DNA of 64,000 nt from Fimbriimonadaceae bacterium (GTDB taxonomy: Bacteria; Armatimonadota; Fimbriimonadia; Fimbriimonadales; Fimbriimonadaceae), in assembly GCA_019454145.1 (NCBI GenBank), contig CP075366.1, forward strand, positions 1,901,564 through 1,965,563, written 5' to 3'. This document shows positions 35,127-42,554 of this stretch, piece by piece; the first letter of the stretch is position 1, and the number at the start of each line of letters is the position of its first letter. The notes below the pieces were generated by a model that was not told the DNA's origin, did no database searches, and was given only the letters and a program-made list of their open reading frames with translations. The translations under genes were made by a program, and so were the position numbers.

Positions 35127-35816
35127 TTATTCTAGGCTCGTGCCGTTTGCTTCTAAGCTGAATCGGTAGCCAAACAGAGCCGAGGCTTTTCGGCACATCA
35201 CCATACGGCTAAGGAATATCTCGAAGTACTCCATGACGGTGGCAAAGCTTGTATCGATTTCTAAAATTAACTTTATGACCTTGGTTTCTTTATCCATCAC
35301 AACTCTGGATTTTTCGACGGCGTAGTTCACACGGTCATGGATATCAAAAGTTTCCATCAAGGGGTTCTGAACTCGTGAGCGGTGGACATCGCTTTTATCC
35401 GCTACGATGAGAGCGGCTGACATGACGCTGACGGGAGTTCCGGCCAGTTCTTCGTGATTACCGATGGCGCCTAGAATTGGTGCGATTTCAACGGGAGGCA
35501 TTCCCATTTCGTTGAGCAAAACAAACGCCATATTCGCCCCGGTGAGGGGGTGGTCATTGCGATTGATGACGTTGCCAATATCATGAAGATAACCAGCTAT
35601 TTGACCGAGTTCGATTTCTCGCTCTGGCATACCCAGGTGCTCCATAATGTGCTTTGTAATGCCGCTGACGATTCCGACGTGGCGGTGCCCATGCTCTGTG
35701 TAGCCCATGCTGTTGAGAAGCTCGTTAGCTCCATCAATCAGGGTCATTACCTTGGGGTTTGCTTTTACATCTTTGAGTGTGATTGGTCTGTTGGTGGAGG
35801 TGGTTGGTTCAATCAT
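35127..35816 (-). CDS. HD-domain phosphohydrolase
   Basis: The 229-residue protein has the HD motif set: GHRHVGIVSGIT (first His), GYLHDIGNVINRNDHPLTG (HD pair), GAIGNHEEL and ALIVADKSDVHRSR (final Asp). This indicates a metal-dependent phosphohydrolase of unknown substrate; a nucleotide or cyclic-dinucleotide substrate is possible but not shown. It is the last gene of the 13-gene minus-strand run, overlapping the upstream deacetylase by 4 bp. Confidence 0.88.
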   Translation of the reverse strand: MIEPTTSTNRPITLKDVKANPKVMTLIDGANELLNSMGYTEHGHRHVGIVSGITKHIMEHLGMPEREIELGQIAGYLHDIGNVINRNDHPLTGANMAFVLLNEMGMPPVEIAPILGAIGNHEELAGTPVSVMSAALIVADKSDVHRSRVQNPLMETFDIHDRVNYAVEKSRVVMDKETKVIKLILEIDTSFATVMEYFEIFLSRMVMCRKASALFGYRFSLEANGTSLE

Positions 35817-36724
35817 GGTTGCACGTAAGGTTTGCTCGGATGCTTCTTATTTTCGTCGAGCCAAAATTTGATTCCGTAAATGCCGTCATAAGCTTGGACG
35901 CGTGGAATCCGGGTTCGGTTGAAATTTTTTGCTAGCGGGGATGGTGCTGGTTCTGATCCAGCTAAGCATACATTGATGTAGCTGTATTCACTATGCTCGT
36001 ATTCAAATTCTACGGTTAATTCTCGGTTAGTCGGCAATCCGCCATAGGGTAAAGCGAGTGAGGTTGGCTGAAACCCAAGTTTTTGAACATAAAGGTAGGA
36101 ATCGCCGAGTTCTTTTTTGACTTCCTGGTCGGTGAGTTTTCCAAGCAACCGGTGAGTCATTGTGTGGGAACCGATTTCACAGCCCCATTTTTTGAGCATT
36201 CCAAGTTTGGTGCCAGATAACTTTTTTTGACCAAATGGTCCGTTTGGAAGCACGAAGAACGTTCCACGGATCGGAAAATCGGGGTGTTTTTTCGCGAATT
36301 CTTGCCAGATGCCGATCATACAGTTGGGATCAATCGTGCCATCGGGCAAAAGGGCAAACTGAGAAGGATGCGAATCGTCGAATGTCATCACGACAGGTGA
36401 AGCTCCCCGAGGCAATGGCATTTTATTGAGCGAATATTCAGCAAGGGTTACCGGGCGATAACCGAGTCGGTAGAGACGTTCTAAATCTTCGCGGAATCGT
36501 TTGTGGGATCGCACCATGAACTTCTCGTCTGGCCCAGTGCGGTGGTACATCAGCACGAGTACAGTTCCTAGCCGATTCCCTGGCCGATTAGTGACTCGCG
36601 GGGTGGTCGCTTGCTTCGGTTGGACGACTGTAGGATGAGATTGATCTGTGATGGGCAACTTAGAATTTTGACCAAGGATCAAACTCCCCATCAAAAGTAA
36701 GACAAATAAGGAGAGGTATTTCAC
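35813..36724 (-). CDS. Secreted polysaccharide deacetylase (NodB fold)
   Basis: The 303-residue protein has a signal peptide (MKYLSLFVLLLMGSLILG) and a NodB domain: VLMYHRTGPDEKF, VVMTFDDSHPSQF (motif 1, catalytic Asp and metal Asp), GTFFVLPNGPFG and CEIGSHTMTHRLL (motif 2 His pair), with ALPYGG near the end. It probably removes acetyl groups from a cell-wall or capsule polymer in the periplasm. It starts with GTG at 36724 overlapping the preceding gene as GTGA. Confidence 0.88.
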   Translation of the reverse strand: MKYLSLFVLLLMGSLILGQNSKLPITDQSHPTVVQPKQATTPRVTNRPGNRLGTVLVLMYHRTGPDEKFMVRSHKRFREDLERLYRLGYRPVTLAEYSLNKMPLPRGASPVVMTFDDSHPSQFALLPDGTIDPNCMIGIWQEFAKKHPDFPIRGTFFVLPNGPFGQKKLSGTKLGMLKKWGCEIGSHTMTHRLLGKLTDQEVKKELGDSYLYVQKLGFQPTSLALPYGGLPTNRELTVEFEYEHSEYSYINVCLAGSEPAPSPLAKNFNRTRIPRVQAYDGIYGIKFWLDENKKHPSKPYVQP

Positions 36725-39267
36725 GATGATTCGGCCTGGAGTTGAGTTATTTTCTCTGAGTATTCACGAACCAGCGCTTGGCTGTCTACCAGAGACGGGC
36801 TTTCGGCGACTATATGGAAGATCGGTTCGAACGAATCTGGCAATACGAGAACCCATGAATCATCGTCGTAAAATCGCAGACCGTCTAAATACTCAACCTT
36901 TCGGTTAATCGTCTTATCTTCCGCTAACTTGCGCATCGCGGCCCCTTTCGATTCCCAAGGACACGAGATTGTGTCTGAAGCAAGATGGAACTCTGGCAGT
37001 TGAGCGACGAGCTCGCTCATTTTAAGTCCCTCCATTTGCAATAGCTTGACGAGCATGGTGATGCTAAAAAGTCCGTCGAAGCCCGAGTGGAGCCGAGGAA
37101 AGATGAAGCCTCCGTTTTCGTTTCCGGCAAACGCAACATCCGCGTTCTGCGCACCCTGGATGAGTTCACGAACTCCCGATCGGCAACGCTCGACGGATAT
37201 TCCCTGCTTTTTGAGCAAGTCTTCCAATCGGGTTGGGGCGGTGATGCCCATGACGATGCTTCCCGAAGGCTGGGTTTGAGCAACCAACTGGCACATCGCG
37301 GCGAAAAGCGTATTGCCGGAAAGAGCAATACCTTGATCGTCAACAATGGCGATGTTTTCGCCTTCGTTCAGAATCAAAACCCCAAGGTCGCATCCCACAC
37401 TCGCAACAATTTGTTGGAGATTAGTTGTGTGATCTTGGATTTCACTCGGCCTTCTTGGTGCAGACCGGGCATCGTTAAAGCTATTGATGCTGATCGCGTC
37501 AATTCCAACCCGGCCCAAAATCGCGGGAAGGATGCCACTTACCGAGCTATAGCCGTAGTCAACAACAATCCTTGGCCTGCGCTCCATGTTGAACTTGGGC
37601 AAGTTCGCCATAAAGTCTCGTGTGTATGCCTCAACCACTTGGTTGGCTTCTTGAATGATTCCAAGGCTTTCCGGGTCAGCACGGTGGAAGTCTTCACGGA
37701 AAAATGCCGCTTCAACTTTGCGCTCTGTATTGCGCGGCAAGTAACCGCCATTCTCATCGTAAAATTCGATCAAGCTCAAGCGGTTGTTGCCGGGGAATTT
37801 ACGAACATTAATCGCGGATACTGCTTCGCTGTTTTTGAGAGCGTGGCGCAGAACTGGAACCGCTTGCCCGTGCATATCAACGACTTGGCATCCGGCACTG
37901 AGGAGAGCCGCCATCAAGCTTCGTTTGATCATCCTGCTACTGCGAGAGCTATCACGGCAGGCGAGAACCAAACTGTTTTCCGGCAGCATAGAACCAAATG
38001 CCAGCCCAAGTCGAGTCGCAAACTCGGGAGTGATTTCGATGTTGCTGAGGCCAGCAACCCCGAGTTCACGGAAGAGAGCTCCGCGCCATCGGTTGCCAGT
38101 CACCAGCGACATCGTTACCGTCGAACCTCGGTCAATCGATTTATCCGGCCAGATTTTCACTCGGGGGCGGATGGTGCTGCCGACATCAACCAAGCACCGA
38201 TCCCCTACAACAGAGCCATCTTGTAAGCGGCAATCCCTTTTCAGAGTTACGCGGGAGCCAACAATCGCTCCGTGAATGTGAACGTCGTTACCAACATAAC
38301 ACCGATCCCAAATCACGCTTCGTTCAACGTGTGCGCCTTCTTCGATCAGGCAACTATCGCCAATCACGGTTCCTGGGCCGATGGTTGCGCCACGCTTAAT
38401 ACGAACGTTACTGCCGATGCAAACGGGAGATTCAATCGTTACGGTTTCATCAATAATTGTGTTGTCGCCCACCCACACTCCGGGTGAAGTGAGTTCCCCA
38501 GGAACGCTGAGGGTGGTTTTGCCAGCTAGGAAGTCTTCTTGTGCTTCGCGGTATTGCTCCAAGGTGCCGACATCGCACCAATACTTCTGCATGATAAAGC
38601 CGTACATCGGCTTGCCTTCTTCTAGCAGTCGTGGAAAAACATCTTTGCTCCAATCCGTGTTGGTGTGAGGCTCGATATAGTTGAAAATCTCTGGTTCGAG
38701 GATATAAATCCCAGTGTTGACAGTATCCGAAAAAACTTCGCCCCAGCCTGGCTTTTCCAGAAATCGCTCGACTCGACCATCTGGTTGAGTCATAACGATT
38801 CCAAATTCAAGCGGATTTGGCACTCGCGAGAGAACGAGAGTGGCAAGACTGCCCTTTTCACGGTGAAACTTCAGCGCGTTCGTTAAATTACAATCTGTCA
38901 GTGCGTCGCCACTGATAATCACAAAAGTGCCGTCTTTTAGCAGAGCTTCGGCTTGCTTAACCGCGCCCGCCGTGCCAAGAGGAGTGTCTTCGAGCGAATG
39001 GGTGATCGAAACTCCGTATTCGCACCCATCTCCAAACACGTTTTGAATCTCATCCGCTAAGTAGTGGAGCGTGGTAACGATTTCGGTGATCCCGTGCTCC
39101 TTGAGCAGGTTGATAATATGCCCCATAATCGGGCGATTAGCGATAGGAACGAGGGGCTTGGGAAGATTCAGAGTGATGGGTCGCAGGCGGCTTCCTTCGC
39201 CTCCCGCCATGACGACGGCTTTCACTGCGTTTTGTGAAAGTTGCTCCGCACTAACATGATCTCCCAT
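36721..39267 (-). CDS. Mannose-1-phosphate guanylyltransferase with C-terminal phosphomannomutase-like domain
   Basis: The 848-residue protein has a nucleotidyltransferase domain (VVMAGGEGSRLRPITLNLPKPLVPIANRP, in two pieces; GDALTDCNLTNAL; EKPGWGEVFSDTVNTGIY) at residues 12-250. A left-handed beta-helix of hexapeptide repeats (VCIGSNVRIKRGATIGPGTV) covers 260-380. A phosphohexomutase-like domain fills 390-848. The mutase part lacks the TASHNP phosphoserine loop; SAINVRKFPGNNRLSL stands there, so it is probably a regulatory pseudo-mutase. It would make GDP-mannose for the envelope glycan genes around it. The same fusion is known in actinobacteria. Confidence 0.88.
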   Translation of the reverse strand: MGDHVSAEQLSQNAVKAVVMAGGEGSRLRPITLNLPKPLVPIANRPIMGHIINLLKEHGITEIVTTLHYLADEIQNVFGDGCEYGVSITHSLEDTPLGTAGAVKQAEALLKDGTFVIISGDALTDCNLTNALKFHREKGSLATLVLSRVPNPLEFGIVMTQPDGRVERFLEKPGWGEVFSDTVNTGIYILEPEIFNYIEPHTNTDWSKDVFPRLLEEGKPMYGFIMQKYWCDVGTLEQYREAQEDFLAGKTTLSVPGELTSPGVWVGDNTIIDETVTIESPVCIGSNVRIKRGATIGPGTVIGDSCLIEEGAHVERSVIWDRCYVGNDVHIHGAIVGSRVTLKRDCRLQDGSVVGDRCLVDVGSTIRPRVKIWPDKSIDRGSTVTMSLVTGNRWRGALFRELGVAGLSNIEITPEFATRLGLAFGSMLPENSLVLACRDSSRSSRMIKRSLMAALLSAGCQVVDMHGQAVPVLRHALKNSEAVSAINVRKFPGNNRLSLIEFYDENGGYLPRNTERKVEAAFFREDFHRADPESLGIIQEANQVVEAYTRDFMANLPKFNMERRPRIVVDYGYSSVSGILPAILGRVGIDAISINSFNDARSAPRRPSEIQDHTTNLQQIVASVGCDLGVLILNEGENIAIVDDQGIALSGNTLFAAMCQLVAQTQPSGSIVMGITAPTRLEDLLKKQGISVERCRSGVRELIQGAQNADVAFAGNENGGFIFPRLHSGFDGLFSITMLVKLLQMEGLKMSELVAQLPEFHLASDTISCPWESKGAAMRKLAEDKTINRKVEYLDGLRFYDDDSWVLVLPDSFEPIFHIVAESPSLVDSQALVREYSEKITQLQAESS

Positions 39268-39306
39268 ACCCGCATATTATCTGGGGTCACTCTCGCGGCA
39301 ATAGGT

Positions 39307-40215
39307 TCAATCAGACTTTTGGGATTGGTGCAGTTCTTGTTCGGCCTGACGCACGGCTTTGATTTCTTCAAGAAGGTGGCCAATCGTTTCCTGGCCGAGG
39401 TTAAGTTGAGACTGCGGCAACTCGGTTTTTGCGATTTGAGTTGCTTGCTCCATTTCGTCGGCAAGTTGTTTAAGCCGCTCGGCGATTTGCCTTGCAGGTT
39501 CAAAGATTTCCTTAGTTTGGGGGCTTTGGAAGCGGTATTCCTTGGGGTGGGTAGCTGTGACCTTGGCGAGACCGCGCAAAGCGTCCTCGATATCCAAATC
39601 AACTAAATCCTCGAAAACGGACTGGAAATCATCTTTGCGGGTTTTTGTCGGTTCACCCGTACAGCCAGCACACAGAATCACCATCTCCGCCATCGCGAGG
39701 TTCGCGGCGGAGTGCGCTTTTTGTTTTAAACCAACCCAGTGTTCAGGAAGTTGACTGACATTCCAACGGCTGTCATCAAATGTTTGGCGAATCCTTGACC
39801 AATGGTAGGAACCTGCTTCCAGTAACTGAATTGCGACCGGATCCATCCATTTATGAAGTTTGCGCTCCCGATCCAGCTTTTTGAAATGATCAATAGCTTG
39901 TGCGGCTTGCGACATCAATTTGTCTTCGACGGTTGCCTCTTTTGCCGCTTTTTCTGAGTGTCGCTTGCCAAAACTGAATAGTAAAACGCCACTCGTGACC
40001 GCCATTCCCAAGGCGAAAAGTGAACCCCCAATCGGGCCGATGAACCGATCAGAGATCATAAAACTGAGAATTGCTACCATGGGGGCACCACCCATTGCGG
40101 CGAGACACCCAAAATTAGAAAGCGACGCAAGGCGTTCTACCAGCGGGTTTGGATGAGGAGCATCCAAATATGCACTGAGGTAAGGGTAATCGCGAATCAG
40201 CCTTTTCGACGCCAT
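39307..40215 (-). CDS. Membrane protein with C-terminal coiled-coil, unknown function
   Basis: The 302-residue protein has two adjacent membrane helices (GCLAAMGGAPMVAILSFMI near 33-52 and IGGSLFALGMAVTSGVLLFSF near 62-82). A helical, mostly soluble part follows with coiled-coil stretches at the end (RQIAERLKQLADEMEQATQI, EIKAVRQAEQELHQSQ). No family is recognised. It sits between the OstA-like gene and the GDP-mannose gene in the envelope run. Confidence 0.65.
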   Translation of the reverse strand: MASKRLIRDYPYLSAYLDAPHPNPLVERLASLSNFGCLAAMGGAPMVAILSFMISDRFIGPIGGSLFALGMAVTSGVLLFSFGKRHSEKAAKEATVEDKLMSQAAQAIDHFKKLDRERKLHKWMDPVAIQLLEAGSYHWSRIRQTFDDSRWNVSQLPEHWVGLKQKAHSAANLAMAEMVILCAGCTGEPTKTRKDDFQSVFEDLVDLDIEDALRGLAKVTATHPKEYRFQSPQTKEIFEPARQIAERLKQLADEMEQATQIAKTELPQSQLNLGQETIGHLLEEIKAVRQAEQELHQSQKSD

Positions 40216-40276
40216 GATCTAAGGAATCTGTTCCAGATTACATGACGGCCTGAGGTGGCTCTGGGTTGGATATGAC

Positions 40277-41704
40277 CTAGCGACCAATAGGGCCGTTGAG
40301 GCTACCGCCACCTGTGCCGCCAGTTGTCCCACCGGATGAGCCTGAGCCATCACCCTTCTTGGGCAATTCGTTGTCATCAATCATTACGGTTCCGTTAATA
40401 ACACCTGTCTCCATCGCATTATCATCTTTTTTGGTTGAAATAATTGCAAATGGTGTCGTTATATCGTCGCCTATTGAGTTTCTGGCCCTAACGATTTGGG
40501 CTGGTGAGGCAGTTAGCTTAAGTTCTTCTTTCTCACCGTCATATTCTGCTTTGGCTGCATAAAGTTCTCGCCACCTCATCCTTAAGCCACTAAATTCTTG
40601 GCGGGCAAAAGGGTTTCCGGTAAGAATCGCTTTTCGCTCACCTTTCTTGTACCAATATTCAATTTGTCCAGCCGTAAGCGCAATTGGGTAGTGGCGAATG
40701 TTATCCGCTGAGCGAACCTCTTCATCTTCCTTCTTTTGTTGATCTTGGGTTGGGTTGGAATCGGCCTTTGGGCGATTGCCAGCGACTGAATCAGGCACCA
40801 TTGGCACAACGGGCGGAATCTTGGTTTCTTTAGGTGCGCTGTCTTCTGGCTTAATCAGCATCCGCACGATTTTTCCCGTCAGCGTAGCTTTGTTGATTTT
40901 TCGTTCGATGACGACTTTATCGCAGGCGACGTTGGCATCCACGCCAAAGTATTCGACATTTCCCTCGGCGGTTACAATGTCATTCGCCCGGTCGTAAATC
41001 ATTTTGTCCGCTTTGACGATCGTGTCTTTATCTTCGCCGCGGGCTTCAGTGTAAGTTGTGATATCGTTGCGGAGCTTTGAACTTTTTGCGGTGATCTTCC
41101 AAGGTGTTTTTTGAGGATTATCCACCTGCAGTGGCCCTGTCCAGGAGAGTTCTCCGGTCAGGATTTCCTTGTTTTTCAGGTCAATGAAAACAGATTTAGT
41201 GACTAAATCACCGCCACCAAGCTTGCCTGTTATGTCGCCCAGAAATGTGACTCGACGAATCGGGTGCTCGTAGGTAAATCCTGGTGCTTTGAGGTCAGCC
41301 GTATCGTTGAATACACGAATTCCTTTGTTCGCATGGATAGACTTTGAGTAGGTACCGTAGGTAGCAGCCTCTGCGACAAAGTTGTATTTCTTGCCCGCAT
41401 CGTCGTAGAAAACTCCGTCGTGGATTCCTGCTAACTCGATGGTCGAGCGGTCATTTTTGATTGTCGCGTTGTTAACACGGGCTTCCGTAACGAGCTTTTT
41501 ACCGATGTACGATTTGAGACCGAAGTTTTTAATCACCACGCCTTCGCCATCTTTGAAAGGGCTGTTGACAGCGCGGTAATCCGCCAGCGCATCGTTGAAA
41601 ACCACCGCCTCAACAAACTTGTAGGTGCCCAATGAAGCGGCACCTAAAGCGAGTACTCCGCTTAGGTTAGCGATTGCGGCTCTAGTTGAGGGTGATTTGA
41701 ACAT
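40277..41704 (-). CDS. LptC/OstA-like envelope protein
   Basis: The 475-residue protein has an N-terminal membrane anchor (ANLSGVLALGAASLGTYKFV) and then repeated beta strands of the OstA/LptA type: VTEARVNNATIKNDRSTIELAGI, ITGKLGGGDLVTKSVFIDL, ADKMIYDRANDIVTAEGNVEY and NKATLTGKIVRML (quoted in part). These build the beta-jellyroll bridge that carries lipopolysaccharide across the periplasm. The C-terminus is Gly/Ser/Thr-rich. It is far longer than LptC (about 190) and may combine LptC and LptA-like parts. It overlaps the upstream lipoprotein gene by 23 bp. Confidence 0.75.
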   Translation of the reverse strand: MFKSPSTRAAIANLSGVLALGAASLGTYKFVEAVVFNDALADYRAVNSPFKDGEGVVIKNFGLKSYIGKKLVTEARVNNATIKNDRSTIELAGIHDGVFYDDAGKKYNFVAEAATYGTYSKSIHANKGIRVFNDTADLKAPGFTYEHPIRRVTFLGDITGKLGGGDLVTKSVFIDLKNKEILTGELSWTGPLQVDNPQKTPWKITAKSSKLRNDITTYTEARGEDKDTIVKADKMIYDRANDIVTAEGNVEYFGVDANVACDKVVIERKINKATLTGKIVRMLIKPEDSAPKETKIPPVVPMVPDSVAGNRPKADSNPTQDQQKKEDEEVRSADNIRHYPIALTAGQIEYWYKKGERKAILTGNPFARQEFSGLRMRWRELYAAKAEYDGEKEELKLTASPAQIVRARNSIGDDITTPFAIISTKKDDNAMETGVINGTVMIDDNELPKKGDGSGSSGGTTGGTGGGSLNGPIGR

Positions 41705-42554
41705 TCGTTACTGTATTGACGCTTGTGACGGTGAGATTGGATGTACCAGACCTAACTCCAGAGGTTGCGTTCACTGTGTATGTTCCAACAGGGAGCCACA
41801 AAGTGAAGTTACCAAATGCATCCGCAGTGACGTTGCGAATCGGCGTTACTCCGGAAAGAACTTCGATTTCTGCAAATCCTCCCGTCGGAGTAGCTAAACC
41901 GTTGACATTAAACGGTAGAGGCGGTGGGTTTGAAGAACCTTCGGGAGTCAGAGTGAGCGTACCGATATCCAAAATGCCGGAAGTCGGCGGCCCCGGCGGA
42001 CTGAAAAACGTGGTGAAGTAACCCGTTTTTGTCGCTTGTCCCTGAATTCCAAAGAAAACGCTTTGGGTTGCCGATGAATAGGCAACGTTCGTCATTGTAA
42101 ATCGCCCATCCGATCCCGTGATAGCTTTTCGTCCGGCAAACTTGACCGTTGCCTGGTTAACCGGGTTTGACGTCGTCGAATCAACGATTTGGCCAGTAAG
42201 AACAATTTCTTCTGGACCAACATAGATTTCACCGAGATCAATATCTCCAGTCACTAATCCTAATGGAAATGTTCGGACGATTGGGGTCGGGCTACCAGTA
42301 GGAGTGAAGGTAACGGTTAGGGTCAAATTTCCAGGCGGGACATCGAGTGAAACGAACCCGTCAATCTGATCCGTCAAAGTCGAAACATCGCCAATCCTTA
42401 CCGTAGCCTGAGGGCTTGTGGCCGAACCAGTTTCAACCCAAAGTACGTTTGCAACAACGTTGACTGTGCCAGTAGAAACGCCTCCACCACCACCGCCGCA
42501 ACCGAGAATTACGGCCCCAAAAACAACGACTAGGAAAAGAAGCCAGCGTTTCAT
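41682..42554 (-). CDS. Lipoprotein with carboxypeptidase-regulatory-like domains
   Basis: The 290-residue protein has a lipoprotein signal peptide (lipobox ILGC, Cys19) followed by a poly-Gly spacer. Beta-sandwich domains follow: VRIGDVSTLTDQIDGFVSLDVPPG, LTGQIVDSTTSNPVNQATVKFAG with SDGRFTMTNV, and a C-terminal TPIRNVTADAFGNFTLWLPVG. These are CarboxypepD_reg-type folds common in surface adhesion or assembly proteins. Starts with 1-bp overlap (TAATG) after the 913-residue gene. Confidence 0.75.
   Translation of the reverse strand: MKRWLLFLVVVFGAVILGCGGGGGGVSTGTVNVVANVLWVETGSATSPQATVRIGDVSTLTDQIDGFVSLDVPPGNLTLTVTFTPTGSPTPIVRTFPLGLVTGDIDLGEIYVGPEEIVLTGQIVDSTTSNPVNQATVKFAGRKAITGSDGRFTMTNVAYSSATQSVFFGIQGQATKTGYFTTFFSPPGPPTSGILDIGTLTLTPEGSSNPPPLPFNVNGLATPTGGFAEIEVLSGVTPIRNVTADAFGNFTLWLPVGTYTVNATSGVRSGTSNLTVTSVNTVTNVQITLN

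Noticed and set aside
37087-38226. 379-codon plus-strand open frame
   Set aside because: It lies wholly antisense to the GDP-mannose pyrophosphorylase gene, has no family motif, and the codon pattern follows the real gene.
41118-41126. TTATCCACC resembling a DnaA box
   Set aside because: A single copy inside a coding region; no cluster, AT-rich unwinding element or dnaA/dnaN genes nearby.
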